The notes under the pieces are model-generated. The model was not told the DNA's origin. It was given only the letters and a program-made list of their open reading frames with translations, and made no database searches. The position numbers and the translations under genes were made by a program. Shown one piece after another: positions 1 through 11,998 of a stretch of 64,000 nucleotides of DNA (its first letter is position 1; every line of letters starts with the position of its first letter). The DNA comes from Cristatella mucedo (taxonomy: Eukaryota > Bryozoa > Phylactolaemata > Cristatellidae): assembly GCA_009760855.2 (NCBI GenBank), contig WPIO01000004.1:12164501-12228500 (forward strand), given 5' to 3'.

Positions 1-240
1 AGGCACCTACAGCTGCTGCAAAACTCTGCAGCCAGGCTTTTCTGCCGTGAGCGTAGCACTTGCCATATTACACCACTTCTTGCCAACCTGGACTGGCTCC
101 TCATCAAGCTGGGCATTGTGGTGTTGTCACTTGCTTATAGGTCCCTTCCTTCTCTTGTTCCAGCCTAGCACTCACAATTGCTTTCCAACCAGACCAGGCA
201 TCGCACCATACGCTCATATGACTCAAGTCGTTTAGCTGTG
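1..240 (+). mobile_element. LINE family A reverse-transcriptase fragment
   Basis: A frameshifted C-terminal piece of a LINE reverse transcriptase. Reading through shifts gives LQLLQNSAARLFCRE and then a [13 protein letters not shown]-like stretch. This closely matches the much better preserved copy at 36.2-37.3 kb ([15 protein letters not shown] and [15 protein letters not shown]). It is cut at the window edge and is decayed, not a functional gene. Confidence 0.75.
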
Positions 241-584
241 CCTTGAACCAATCTCTTGGTCAATCTCACAGTGCCTTGTTGAGGCACAGGCTATGCACGG
301 GCTAAAACGTCATCTACTGCTAAGACTGGAGTTTTCTGTTTTACTCACTCGCCCACATGCAAATGCTGGCCAGCCGAAGTCGCACTTTGCCAGTGACTCG
401 TCGTGCGCTCTGTCGTGCCTCTGCCACCACCGGTGTCGTGCCTGCCCGGTGTGGCCAAGGGGTCACGCGAGCGTTGCGTCCTTGCGAGCTCGCGTCCTCG
501 CCCGGCGTCATCGTCACCGGTGCCGCTCGCAGGTGCACTCGCAATGGCTGCCATCGAACCCCGCCTCTCTCACTGCAACACCAG

Positions 585-1835
585 GTTCGGACTTCTGGCA
601 CTGCAAGCTGAGTGCTACGCTCGCCGCCGAGGGCAGCCGCTTGTGCAGTCTCCTCGAGAGGCACGCCGCGCTTCGCCTGCTGGCCGACTGCGAGGCCCGG
701 GTCGCCTCGTTCCGAAGCTTTGCACTCGCCCTCGAGCGGCTGGCGCTGGACGGCAGCGAGCACATGCCGGCCGGTGTGCGCGCCTTCGCCAGCACCGCCG
801 ACGGCGGCTACAGCGATGACGGCGGCGCCGGCAGTGACGACGACGGTGCCGGCAGAGGAGCTGGCCGCGGCGGCCTCGGCCGGCTGAGCCACATCTGTGA
901 CGAGCTGCGCACTCATCTGGCGCACTGGAGCTGCGTGAGCCGCTGCGTGCTCGACTCGCCTCGCCTGCGCCTGAGGCTGCGCCGCGTCGAGCCGGCTCTG
1001 GCCCAGGCGCGCGCCGCCTTCGAGCGCCTCCGGCACGCCAGCGTCTGCTGGTTGGAGCGGCTGGCCAGCGCGGGCGTGCGAGCCTTCGCACGGGCTGACT
1101 CGGACGCCTCGCTCATCGCCCTGGTGTGCTCCGCCGTGCACGGAGTGGAGGAGTTCAACGGCTTGCTCGGCGCCGTATCGCGAGCGCTGGCTCTCGAGGA
1201 CGGCCTGCTGATGACGGTCCGCGGCGGAAGTGCTAAGACGATCGGGACGACGACGACGATGCCGGTGGCAGCGGCAGGCTATTTGCGCTGGATGCATGCC
1301 ACCAGCACCAACTTGCCATCGCAAGTCGACCTGCGCACTGTCAAGTCGATGTCGTTCGTGCGCTTCCTCTCGGCGCTCGCCTCCGAGCGAGCGAAGGTCG
1401 AGGCCGCGCGCAGCTTGCACGCGCTAGTCGTCGGCGAGGGCGGCCACCGCGGGGCCGCCACTGCCAACGACGCCGGCGCCCGAATCGGCGCGGCTGCTGC
1501 TGCCGGCGCCGCCGGGGCAGCTCTGCCCCAGGTCAGAGCGGGCGGCTTCCAGCCGTCCTACAAGCGCATGGGTAACTTTGCGCTCACCGCCGGCGACCGC
1601 ACCGACACGTCGGACTACCACAGCGCCACCGGCTCGGCGCTGTCGGTGGTCGGCGGTGGCCGAAAGAGCCATCACGGGGGCGGCTTTGCCGCCGAGCTCT
1701 CACCTGCCGAGACGGAGCTGCTCCAGTGGTCGCACACCGAGCAGGACCACGTCGGAAAAGTCATTGCCATCGCGTGTCACATGACGTCGATGCTGCAGAA
1801 GAACGTGCCGAAGGGATCCGCGCTGCGCAGCAGCT
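585..1835 (+). CDS. CCDC142: CCDC142 exon 1 of those visible
   Basis: GC-rich exon of helical, Leu/Ala/Arg-rich sequence (LERHAALRLLADCEARVASF, then RLSHICDELRTHLAHWSC), followed by Gly/Ala-rich loops. It ends at the donor GTACGT (1836) in phase 1. The left edge is the weakest call in the gene: the frame stays open upstream to about 293 but that part is Arg/Cys/His-rich and does not look like protein. Confidence 0.65.
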
Positions 1836-4800
1836 GTACGTGGTAGCGCCGCGGTGCCGCCGCCGCGCGCGCTCTGGCGCCGCGTATGGCTAGCGCCAAG
1901 GCTCCTCCTCCTCCTGTCTGGCGCTGCTGCTTTGCGTGTTTCTCTTGCTCGGCAAGTGTTTGTTTAGACGTCACTTCTCTCATTCGAATCTGGTGGCCGC
2001 TTGTGGTTTTCTCAGCCGATGCGCCCATGTCGACGGCTGCTGGCCCGTGCAATGGGAAAGCTGACTCGAAGCGCAAGTCGGTTTCCTGGGGCGACAGCCA
2101 CGACAGCACCGTCAAAGCGAACCTGGTCAACAAGTACGCAGACCTGCTGTGGAAGTCGTTCGGAGCGGCGTTGAGCGAGAACGTGAAGAACCGGATGTCC
2201 TGGGGCAGGTCGCTCGTCGCGGCCAAGCGAGTGCTAGCCTCTTCCTCTGGAGCGCCGACTACGGCAACTGCGATAGGGCCCACGGATTTCTGCTCCGCGC
2301 CGGTCGTACTCAAGTTTGTCCGCTCCCTCGAGAAGCTTGCTGCCGGTGGTAAGCTTCGCACTGCCCACCCACTGCTCGGTCACGGCTGTCCACTCCGTCG
2401 GTCGGGCTGCGCTTGGCTTTGGCTTCTGCGTGGCCAACGCTGCCGGGGAAGGAGGGCTGCCGCCGGCTCGTCAGCACCGTCGTCGCTGCGCTGCATAGCC
2501 GCGGCGGAGTGAATTCGCTGGCTTCCTGTATGCTGCTCCTCGCTGCCATCAGGTACCCTGTCATCGAGCTGCGCCCGGCAGCTGGATCTGGCCGCCCTGC
2601 GGATCGAAGCGGCAGCCATGCTGGCACAGTGGGACGCCTCGCTGTGCCTCATCCTCGCCTCCACTCGAGCAGACAAGTGCCAGCCGGTCCCGCTGGCCGA
2701 CGGGCAGTACAGCAGCAAAACGGCGTTGCTGCTGCGAAACGCATTCGGTACCTTGCAGAGCCTGCAGCTTGCATTCGAGAAGCGATTTGGAGCCAGGAGG
2801 AAAGGTGCGTCTTGAATGCTGCTCGTCATCCATCATGCTCAGCTCTTCCTCTCTCCTCTCTCCTCTCTCTGTCTTTCACTCTCTCCCACTCTTGCTCTGC
2901 CTTGCTTTTAGATGTCTCTCTAAATGTCTTTCATTCATCGTCTTCCCTCTCCCCGCGTCTTCCACCATCTCCTTCTCACCATCCCTTTTTCTCTATCCCT
3001 CTTTCTTCATCTCTATGGCTCTCTCTAACACTCTCTTGCCCACCCTGCTTGCATTACCCATTTGCACAGGCCGTGTGTGGCTCGCAACACCTGAGCCGGC
3101 CGTCTGTGCATCGTCACTGAACCTTGCTCTCTCACTCGATATTGCCTTTGCCTGGCAGACACCTCTTTCTTTTTTAATTAAATCTGGACCCGGCTCTGTG
3201 GGTGGATGGCATTGCACTATAATAATAATAATAATGATACTGAAAAAGTGTGTAAAGTACCTTAAGATATCTAGATCTCTGTCTAGGCGCTTCAGGAATC
3301 CTGCATAAGATGGGTATCAATTGTTTAGTGATAAAATGCACAATTTCAGCACAAGCATGCTCACAATGACAATTCACATGGGTCGAGCAAAGTTTGTGAG
3401 AAACAGGTGCATCCTCTCGCACAGTGCGCTTCTTCTCCTGCTTTTGCATCCTCTCGTTCTGCCCAAGCTCTGCTCCATGAGTTTACCAAAGTCTAAGCTA
3501 AAGTCTAAAGTCTAAGCTCTTATTTGTCCCAGTGGTTAGGGTGCTTGCCTTAAACGAGCGAGGTCAAGGTGAATGCATTTGATGACCGAGGTCGTGGGCT
3601 CGAACCCCGTGGCATATGTGAAGTGCCTGAGTAGAGATTAAGTTCTCTTAGGGCACTATACGAATGAGTTGTCTTTCAAGCCAGTTGGCAATTTACCGAA
3701 GTCTAAGCTAGCTGATAATTTAACGGCAGTGCAAGCTAGTAGGCGAGTTGGTGACGTTGCCGGCCCTACTCGGCCGTTCAACCTACCGTTAACAGCACGT
3801 CTCTTTCTTTGCCGATGCAAGTCGATGGCAAACCGACATCTTCTCTCCTGCTGCCGACTCAGGCACATCCTTTCCAGCCGTCCTGTGCTGTTACTTCCAT
3901 GCTTCTGACTTCCTCGACTGCCTTCTTGACCCAGCTATGATTCTCACTTTCTTTTCGTCGCGTGAGACGATGTCTGTTGCCTACCGCATGCGCACCGTAG
4001 CTTGGGCTTTGAGCCTGCAATAGAAAGAACACTCTCCGTCGTCACACTCACTTGGTCTTTGTGGCTTTGTGGAATTACACTCGCAGATACCTGTGTGCAT
4101 ATGTGCAAAGCTTGTCGTTTTCTGGTGCGTGCCGAGCGGGCTCAAGCTGGCAGTGTGATGGCTGGCCTTATAGAGCCCCAACGGAAGCTTCAATTGACGG
4201 CACCACTGTCGCGGCCGTTTCAGGCGGTTCTGCCGTTCAGCAGCCGGTCACTGAGTATCGGGTCCAATGGGAAATGCTGCAGAGACTGCAAATCCTGGCG
4301 GATATTACCGAGCGTTGGTGCCAGCAGAAGTGCGCACAGTACATCTACGATTTCCGGCTATCGCCCTTTCTACTGGTAGCCTACAGTGACTTACCGGTGA
4401 GTCAGCATGCTGCAGCCTCAACTTATCCAGGACAACCTCAAGGAGACTGAGCTCGCATGACAGAAACTTTACCAAGACGGGCACCTAGAGGCCTTATCTA
4501 CCTAGACAGGACTATCGGATCATTAAACAAATATACACGGCTCAGCCTTCAGCCAGCTGAATCCAGCACGAACCATATCGCAGGGATATCGTAGCCCTAA
4601 AAAGCAAAAGAGCATACCGTGTCGTTCTCGAATCCGCGACTGCATGCCGAAAAGTTCGCTTAGTAGTCCCTCTTCGCCCTTTCTAAAGCGATCAATGATT
4701 GCAGCATAGACAGTTTAAGGACGTTTGATGGTAAAATGTAAAACGTATCCAACAGAAATTGGAATTAAACTACCGAAGTTGTTACAAGCAGAACTGAACT

Positions 4801-7800
4801 CAAATTTTAAATTTCACATCGATCTGCGCAGCATAGGCTGAGTTATGGAACTTACAACGGCACAAAGTTGCACTGGAAAGGAAGCTGTTTGAAAGTCGTT
4901 ACCGTGTGTACCTCAACAAGCTGCAAGCGTGTACCTCGGTGTGCCAAGTGTCAAACGTTAAGACTCGAGTCCCATACGATGCTGAGATCGGTAAATTTGT
5001 AATTTATAGATATTTTGCTTCTTGTTTACTTCTGGGTTAGACATGGTTCGCATAATAACAGTTTTTAAGGCTTTCCTTTTATACATCATATACAACAAAT
5101 CAGTTGATCGACCAATTTTCTCAGTATTTTCTTAACATTTACCCTTTAGAATGTAAACGTGCTATGGGGACCGTTTGGTTGACATATCTATGGTAGCTGC
5201 CTAATGAGAGCATCGTATTAAATAAAGAAATACTGGCAGCTTGCTGCAATTTGCCACTCATTGATACCTGTACTCCGGAAAGGACAGTCCACACGGAATC
5301 TTTCATTTATGTCGACAAGTTTTAATTGCACTGGGCTGAAAGCCGCCCGACTAGCTTGCACCCGTGACAAATAAGGGAAAGTCCAACTTTGCTTTGGAAG
5401 GCCGGACCTGAGTGTCCATTGACCCAGCTGGTGAGCCGTTCCACTGACTGCCAAGCTTCGAGTTCTTAGTTAGTAGGCTAAAATCTGTATAGAGTGAAAA
5501 CATATTTCAAAATTGTATTTGATAATCTTCTTAGGAAACAAAGGTAAAACTAATTTCATGTAATGTATTGGTCAGCCATGTAAAGCAAATCAGCATCGAG
5601 TTGCGTGTACGAGAACGTACAGACGTGCTGGCCATCTTTAAATTTATATTAGCTGTGTAGTAAGCGCCCTGCCCCGGGAAGAATCACGGGCAGGTTCTAT
5701 TTGTGAATGTCCGTCGCTTACCAAAGGCAGGAGCAACGAGGCATGTTCAATTTCAACTGTGAGAGTGCATGTTGTAGCTGCTTATGCAAATTTAGGCAAC
5801 GTATCTCCCTCCTATCTCTTGCTGTCCTGCAAAAACCCGTCGGCGTGCATAACCTCGGGAAGCTTGCTAGCTAGCTAGCGAGCGAGCCCCCTCTTGATGG
5901 ATGAGCTGCTCTCGTGGCGACTGTACGTCATTGCCGTCACCGCTCTATTCGGCATGCTCCACTCTATTTGCTGCAGATCCTTGCCACGGAGCTGGGCAAA
6001 AGTCTGCGCCTCCTGTCGTGCGACGGCAGCACCGGCGGCGGTGCAGCGGATCCTTTCCCCGCGCAGTGGCACCGATTGAGTGTCTCGTTCGGCCGGACGG
6101 AGGCGCTCGCGAGGCTGGCTGCCTCGTCGCTCGGCAAGAGGGCCGGCTCAGCTGCGAGCGACTTCTTCTCGGGTGCACTCCCGCTGCCGAAGACTTGGCG
6201 CCAAGATGCCAGCAGCACGGGTAACGTCTGCGCATGGAGGAACCGGGGAAAGGAAGGGGGAGGAGGGCGCCATGACTCGGCTCCCTGCAGTCACCTGCCG
6301 TTCCGGCTCCAGCCGCCTCTTCTTCGGCTTTCACTGATGCGGCAAGCCACCCTCGCTGCTGCTGCTGCTGCCCTTTCCCGACTACTCCCAATTCCCCTCT
6401 CTGTCACCTCCTCTCCCTCCTTCTTTCCCGGTTCCCCTTGCCGTATGTCTCTCCTTCCCTATCCGGCATGGTTTCCCCGTTCGTGCTTTCAGCTTTCTTC
6501 GTTGAAAAGATTGCACATCGTTGTGCCTCCGTAAAGCTCTCCTCCCTCTGACTAAAGCAATTATTGAGTCGAAACCTTTGGCCTTCCGTGAGAGATTTCT
6601 CGAATTTTCTGCCTGCGAAGTGGCTAGCTTAATAAAGTGCAGCAAAACACAGCTCGTCTCCTGAAGACCATAAAATCATCCCCTCTGTGGTCTTCAGTGG
6701 CCGACAAACTTAGTTCAGCCGTAACTCAGATTTATAGTGGTTCTCTAGATAACAGAATTGCTCCAAAGTCTTTCCAATCGGAATTCGTTCGACCAATACT
6801 TTAAAAGCCTGCATTGGATTCAGAGGTTCTAGAAAACTGTCGCTCAGTTTTCCTTCTTTTTTTTTTCTCAAAGATTCTCGAAAAGATTTTCTCTGAGCAG
6901 CTTGTACCTTGCGACGATACAATGGACGATAAAACCGAACTCCTACTCATAGAACACCCAAGTGTGCGACTGAACAAAGAGGCGTTGCTCTCCTAATAAC
7001 TGACCGTCACCATACACCGAATTTAGGTGTCGTCTCTGACAATAGCCTAAATTTTGGAAGTTTCATTAAGAAGACTGCCTCTATAGCTAGCCGTCACGTC
7101 TGATCCCCATCTAAGATTAGGGACTGTTGACGTAGGTGCCTTGCAAACAATTTAACTAGCTCCCTGGTTCTGTATAGGCTAGATTATTGCAATTCCATTT
7201 TGGCTGGGCTACCGCAAAAAAGCCTGTAGGCCACTGCAGCTGGTGGTGAATATATGGCTGCAAGGCTACTTAACAAATCTCACAGGTTCAGCCACATGTT
7301 TTCTTTGCTGAAGGTGCTGCGATGGCTTGTGTAAAGTTCTTATGATGACCCACAAGGCCCACCACATCTTAGCTCCTTCATGCCTAGCTGAACGGCTGCA
7401 CCCGTTTCAGCCTCCCCATGCCCGCAGGTCCTCTATGGACAATAAATTGGCCCTTTCATTCCTTCTCTTAAAGACCTTTTGTGACAGAATCTTTTGCTCT
7501 GCAGGTCCTAGACTGTGGAACTCAAAAACTCCCACAATTCTTATGCAATGACATCTACCATCGTGCTGCCGACTGTGGCACATCTTTTCAAGCCATCCTG
7601 AGCAGCCATGCCACTCACTTCTTTGACTGCCCTCCTGACACAGCTATGCTTCTCTCACTTTCTCTTTATTGCGCGAGAGGAAGTCTGCTGGCACGCGTAC
7701 CGACAGCCGCTCAGGCTTGCAGGAATGCACTGTAGAGAGCTCTCCTGCGTAGCACCCACTTAGTCTTTGTGGCATCGTGGAGTTACAGACGGAGATGCAG

Positions 7801-9454
7801 TGCATTACATTGCCCTTGGCACTTCTTGTTCGGAAGTACCGACTGCCGGCTTCTTGATCGTTGAAGCGCTCATGAATGCGCCGACGACGTCTCCAGCCCT
7901 CTCTTTGACAGGGCCGCCGAACAAAGTGCCAAGCAGCTACGTCGACGACTTGACCGAGACACTCCTGCAGCCGCTACTGGATGCCTGCCACCAGCTGTCT
8001 ACATCCGCTCAGGCTGCAACTATTGTCTGCGTCATGAGAAGTGTACTGGAAGCATGGACGCAGCAGTTCCTAAAGCAGAAGGTCAAGTTTAGGTAAGCGA
8101 TCTCAGCAGTGTGGGATTTGCCGAGTTGCTCTAGAGTTGGCAAGGAACAGAATTGCCCGAGAGAACCAACAGCTCAGGGAGTGCGCAGTGACAAGGCATA
8201 TTTGGAGTGTTAGCAAATTTGTCATGCCCTGAACTAGCCGAGGCTTAGAGATACAATTAGAAGCTTACAGTGCACGCATGCCAAAGGCGAATGTCGAGAT
8301 CGCTGTGGCACCACGTAGCAGTTACTGGTATGAGCGCTGGCTACTTAGACAACCCACGCAACACGTCTGAACGCAAGTGAGCAGAAGAAGATTGGGCAGA
8401 CTATTCCTTTGCGTGTAACTGTTTTCACGTTTGCTTGTAAATATTTGCTTGAGTTTTACTCGTATGAGTTTTTTGTTGTATTAGAGAGGTAGCTGCAAAG
8501 AGCAGTAAGAAAAAAGAGGTGCTGCAGTCAATGGCAGTGTCAGTATTTGCACATTTGGTTATGTGGCACACTGCGTTTGCGTTAGAGCTGGATGTAGCTG
8601 TACGGGGCTGACATACGAAATGACACGGGCTGTGTCAGTGCCACTCTCTTTCCCTTCTTGTTCTTTCCATTGCAGGTGAGCTTCTTCGCTCAGTGTACAC
8701 CGTTCTTCTTGGACAGCTATCAACCAGCTCCTGCCTCTTTCCCCTTCTCTCCTTCCCGTCTCACTCTTCGCTATTAAGATTCATGGCCTTCTTTGCAGTG
8801 TTTTTGAAGCTATTGCACTCTGGTGAGCGATGTCGAACGAAGAATCGAGAAGTGCGGCAGCATACTTTTGTATGAAGCAAGTGCTACTGTTTTGCTTTAT
8901 GTTTCATGCCGAACTGGTTTGGCCCAGTGAGGTACTCGCCCCGACCAACATCTGGCCGAGGTTCTGGGCTCGAGTGGCATATTGAAGCACCCGAATAGAG
9001 ATAAAGTTCTCTTATGGTGCTATACAAATGAGTTATATTTTATTTTATTCTACATAGTCCAAGGCATTCACAATGGAGCCGGTCACTTTGCTTCCCAACT
9101 CGGAGAATATCTACGGTCGGTACCAGTCGGCACGTTCTCAGATGGGTAGGATGTGAAGTGAAGTCTTTCGAACAGTCAGTCTCTGTGACAGTCAGTCACT
9201 CCGTGCGCGTGCGTGCGTGCGCGCGCGCGCCCGAGGAACACATCCTGGGTCAAGCAAAGCAGCCCGCATTTACATTTCTGATCCTTTTTCTTTTATGAAC
9301 GATATCTCCTAAGACATGCATGCAAAAAAAGGTAAGCAATCAGGTTGTTAATTTTTGTGCTTTATCTTTTTTCTTTTTCTATTTCCCACTCTGCCCGTCT
9401 ATCTTCCCCCCCCTCTGTTTTTTTTCTCTCGAGCACGCCCATTCTCCCGGTTCC

Positions 9455-9532
<78 letters not shown>

Positions 9533-10303
9533 CGTGGATGTATGTGTAGTGTGTGTCTGTGTCTGTGAGTGAGGTCACCTGTTGAAGAAATGGCTGCTCT
9601 TGGATGCCTCTGCGTGCTCCATGGTACCTGGAACAAGCATCAATTATCATCATCAAACAATTATCATCACTGCCAAGCTGGATCTGCAGTGATACAGAAC
9701 TGTCTGCATTAGAGTAAGCTATTTGCAATAGGATATAATTATTTAAATTAAGGACATTAAAAATCTATCCGGGAAGCTTGAGATACTTTTCGACAGCTGC
9801 TGCCTAGTGTATAGTAAGGCCAACGGAGTCGGTAAGCCTGCTGCTAGAGCACAGCCGAGAGGAAGTTAAAGGCTCCGACAGAAGTACTGGGTTTGTCTTC
9901 CCTTTGTAGCGCTGTGTTCTAGTCTGTTGGCATTGAAACATGTGGGTTGTTGCTTTCTTAATTGCAGATCTGGTTTGGTCTAGTGGTTAAGGTGCTCGCC
10001 CCGACCAAGGTCTGACTGAGGTCGTGGGCTCGAGCCCCGAGGCATATGTGAAGCGCCTGAATAGAGATTAAGTTCTCTTGGGGTGCTATATAAATGAATT
10101 TTATATATATAAATTTGATAACTTGATGTGGTTTTAGTAGTGTGAGCTTTAATACTGCTGCCAAAGAGAAACCTATACAAAGAACCAGGTGAAGAGCTCC
10201 TAAGCTGTGTGTGGGACCCCCCAAGCAGCAATATATTGCAAACATTTTTGCATATGCATTTTCCTTATTGAATGGCACAATTTATTGGGGCTGGATTATA
10301 TAT

Positions 10304-10388
<85 letters not shown>

Positions 10389-11298
10389 TATATATATATA
10401 ATTCATTTGTATAGACCCTAAGATAACTTAATCTCTATTCAGACGCTTCACATAGAGTATGCCACAGTGCTCGAGCCTACGATTTTGGTCATCAAATGCA
10501 TTCATCTTGACCTCTATCGTTGAAGATGAGCACCTTTATTGTAGCCAGGCTTATTTTCTAAAATCCCGGAGGTCAATAGAAGCACCCTAGTGCTCAATGC
10601 ACTGATCAGTGCTGAAATGTCGACGGTTGCCAAAAAGTGAGTGCAATATAATCTAATTCATTCTCAGCATGCTCATGTAGCTGGGAAGAGCAGTATTGAT
10701 AGCCATCATTGTGTATTACCAAGTTTTTCTGAGTGGCACTCTATGCATTCATATTATGCTCCCTTACCCTTCGATCAGGGTTCAGTGCACAATTCAAGCT
10801 CAGGGAAATCAGCCATTTCAGTTTGTGTTTGCCTTGCGTTTCAGCTGGGATGGTGCCGATCAGCTCGAGGCCGACGTGCAAGGCGTGCGAGAATGGTTGT
10901 CAAAGGGCATTGGCTCCGATGAGGTCAAGCGTGCCGTCCTGGAGGCAGAGCCGTTCCGCATCATCACGGGCATCGTCCAGCTGCTGAAGCGGCAGCCTTG
11001 CAAGCGGCGCTCGACGCCGGCTGGCGCCTTGCAGGCGGCTTCCGGCGGTGGCACGGTTGCTGCCACCTCGTCGGCGTCGCGAGCAGCTGCCACTGCCGCC
11101 TCCGATGGCTCGGCGCGCTCAGCAGCAGCAGCAGGTGGCAGCGTAGTCGGAGTGCACGATAGCCTCGACGAGATGGACTACGCCAGCGCCGTGCCGGACA
11201 AATCGGCCTGGCTTTCGCTGCGGCAGCGTGGCCCTGGCCGTGCCGTGCGTCTTCTGCTGCCCTGCATGAACACGCAGGCCGCCAGTCTCGCCGTCTAG
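585..11298 (+). CDS. CCDC142: CCDC142-family coiled-coil protein (seven exons)
   Basis: Coding exons are 585-1835, 2016-2348, 2553-2804, 4224-4396, 5977-6220, 7837-8092 and 10845-11298, about 986 codons. All introns are GT-AG and phases match at each junction (1,1,1,0,1,2). Recognition rests on recalled resemblance to vertebrate CCDC142 (about 740 aa), in order: the block ending SPFLLVAYSDLP in exon 4, LLQPLLDACHQLS and VLEAWTQQFLKQKVKFS across exons 6/7, DQLEADVQGVREWL, IVQLLKRQP, and DKSAWLSLRQRGPGR close to the C-terminus. The molecular role of the family is not established. The protein is longer than its vertebrate relatives, mostly from Ala/Gly/Ser-rich inserts in exons 1 and 7. The 5' end is unsure: the frame is open from about 293, but the CT-rich tract and AG at 583-584 make 585 a likely exon start, so a first exon may lie outside the window. 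Introns hold SINEs, LINE pieces and microsatellites. Confidence 0.82.
2016..2348 (+). CDS. CCDC142: CCDC142 exon 2
   Basis: Acceptor TTTTCTCAG ends at 2015 and donor GTAAGC starts at 2349; phase 1 at both ends. It encodes SVSWGDSHDSTVKANLVNKY followed by ADLLWKSFGAALSENVKNRM, typical of an amphipathic helix. Confidence 0.75.
2553..2804 (+). CDS. CCDC142: CCDC142 exon 3
   Basis: Acceptor GCTGCCATCAG ends at 2552 and donor GTGCGT is at 2805. This acceptor was preferred over the AG at 2580-2581 because only 2553 joins exon 2 in frame. It encodes LDLAALRIEAAAMLAQWDAS and further helical sequence ending LQLAFEKRFGARRK. Confidence 0.75.
2843..3030 (+). repeat. CT-rich low-complexity tract
   Basis: Pyrimidine-rich tract (TCTCTC, TCCCTC) inside CCDC142 intron 3. 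It gives Ser/Leu/Phe-rich open frames that are not genes. Confidence 0.7.
3518..3672 (+). mobile_element. SINE family 2 copy
   Basis: tRNA-like head with A-box-like CCAGTGGTTAGGGTGCTTGC and B-box-like GGGCTCGAACCCCG, then the tail GAAGTGCCTGAGTAGAGATTAAGTTCTCTTAGGGCACTATACGAATGAGTT shared by all SINE 2 copies. Lies in CCDC142 intron 3. Confidence 0.75.
3870..4085 (+). mobile_element. LINE family B 3' end
   Basis: Matches the 3' ends at 7.6-7.8 kb and 62.1-62.3 kb: a GCTGTTACTTCCATGCT block, a CGTGAGA...GTCTGTTG block, and a terminal CTTTGTGGCTTTGTGGAATTACA. Sits just upstream of CCDC142 exon 4. Confidence 0.7.
4224..4396 (+). CDS. CCDC142: CCDC142 exon 4
   Basis: Acceptor CCGTTTCAG ends at 4223 and donor GTGAGT begins at 4397. 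It encodes VQWEMLQRLQILADITERWC and the family-like block AQYIYDFRLSPFLLVAYSDLP. A LINE family B tail stops about 140 bp upstream of the exon. Confidence 0.8.
4740..5070 (+). repeat. Diverged copy of the inverted-repeat element arm
   Basis: Parallels the right arm of the inverted repeat at 19.2-20.2 kb in order: AAGCAGAACTGAACTCAAATTT, GCTGAGTTATGGAACTTACAA, GAAGCTGTTTGAAAGTC, GAGATCGG, then GGGTTAGACATGGTTCGCATAA. It is much more diverged than the two arms are from each other. Confidence 0.6.
5977..6220 (+). CDS. CCDC142: CCDC142 exon 5
   Basis: Acceptor TTTGCTGCAG ends at 5976 and donor GTAACG begins at 6221. It encodes ILATELGKSLRLLSCDGS at its start and LPLPKTWRQD near its end, which sits where vertebrate CCDC142 has a short Trp/Arg-containing segment. 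Confidence 0.75.
6900..7812 (+). mobile_element. LINE family B, 5'-truncated copy
   Basis: A decayed RT C-terminal region (DDKTELLLIEHPSV near the start, THKAHHILAPSCLAE and a LWNSKTPTILMQ-like end) followed by the family B 3' UTR and ending TGGAGTTACAGACGGAGATGCAGTGCATTACATT. It lies in CCDC142 intron 5 and ends just before exon 6. Confidence 0.75.
7837..8092 (+). CDS. CCDC142: CCDC142 exon 6
   Basis: Donor GTAAGC begins at 8093. Two acceptors keep phase (exon start 7801 or 7837). I chose 7837 because the sequence to about 7812 is the 3' end of a LINE family B copy, so 7801 would put transposon sequence in the exon. Encodes SYVDDLTETLLQPLLDACHQ and VLEAWTQQFLKQKVKF, the best conserved part of the family. 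Confidence 0.78.
8908..9048 (+). mobile_element. SINE family 2 copy
   Basis: Head GCCGAACTGGTTTGGCCCAGTGAGG, B-box-like GGGCTCGAG, tail GAATAGAGATAAAGTTCTCTTATGGTGCTATACAAATGAGTT and a T-rich end. In CCDC142 intron 6. Confidence 0.7.
9459..9529 (+). repeat. (CT)n microsatellite
   Basis: About 35 CT units in CCDC142 intron 6. The Ser-Leu and Arg-Glu open frames over it are artefacts. Confidence 0.95.
9965..10105 (+). mobile_element. SINE family 2, near-complete copy
   Basis: Well preserved: GATCTGGTTTGGTCTAGTGGTTAAGGTGC (A box), GGTCGTGGGCTCGAGCCCCG (B box), then GAAGCGCCTGAATAGAGATTAAGTTCTCTTGGGGTGCTATATAAATGAATTTTATATA. One of the two best copies for a consensus. Confidence 0.85.
10306..10384 (+). 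repeat. (CA)n microsatellite
   Basis: About 39 CA units, followed by a short TA run, next to the minus-strand SINE 2 copy at 10400. Confidence 0.95.
10400..10560 (-). mobile_element. SINE family 2 copy, reversed
   Basis: On the plus strand it begins ATTCATTTGTATAGACCC...AACTTAATCTCTATTCAGACGCTTCACAT and continues into a B-box-like GTGCTCGAGCC. This is the reverse complement of the family 2 tail and head. Confidence 0.7.
10845..11298 (+). CDS. CCDC142: CCDC142 last exon
   Basis: Acceptor GCCTTGCGTTTCAG ends at 10844; stop is TAG at 11296-11298. Codes WDGADQLEADVQGVREWLSK, IVQLLKRQP, an Ala/Ser-rich low-complexity loop, and DKSAWLSLRQRGPGRAVRLL at the C-terminus, matching the end of vertebrate CCDC142. 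Confidence 0.85.
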
Positions 11299-11998
11299 AT
11301 TGGCTGGTTCCCCGGTCGGTCTGCCCGAGCGCCTCGCTTCCCGGGGCATTCGCATTCGAGGCAGCACACCCGTCTTTGCAGAGTTCTTTTGAGCGTGTTT
11401 GACTGCCGCCGGTATTTCGATCTTATGCCTCTGATCTGTCAATCTAGCGTGGATCTCACGACGTTTCGTCCATCTAACAAAACTAGTCTTTCGACGGTGT
11501 CCTTGCGACCGCCGGTGGGTCTTCTCTCTTGGAATCTGTTGCCATTCGTCTGTGGGACGGACTGCTGATCTCGTCCGACCTGTCTGAGCCGGCCGTCGTT
11601 CTGCGACAGCATTCCCTAACTTCTTTCCCCCAGGATACATACTTTCGTGACAGTTCAGCTGGCTGCACTGTCTATTTTATAATTAACTCGGAAAATACTC
11701 GAAGTGAAGGCCCTCATTACCTCGTCATTGTCGATGGTATTCCAATGATATTGGTTGTCAAGCTGTCCAATGTGCATGTGCTGTCATTGTCTCAGACTGT
11801 ATACTCATTTTCACCTCTGGAGATAAAGGCTTGCAGTGCAGAAACCCGTTCTAGTGCTCTCACTTGCGCCCACCTGGGCAGACTTTTATGAGAGTACCGT
11901 GTAACTGCTGCAGGCGGACGAGCAATTTACTCACAGCTTAAACTCTCTCAGAGCCGGTGCTATCTGCTTTCGGCAGCAGTGACATTATTATCAGTTTC

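Noticed and set aside
341-1420. A 359-codon open frame on the minus strand
   Set aside because: Antisense shadow of CCDC142 exon 1; Arg/Ala/Gln-rich with no family likeness.
9320-9640. Ser-Leu and Arg-Glu repeat proteins
   Set aside because: Translations of the CT microsatellite only.
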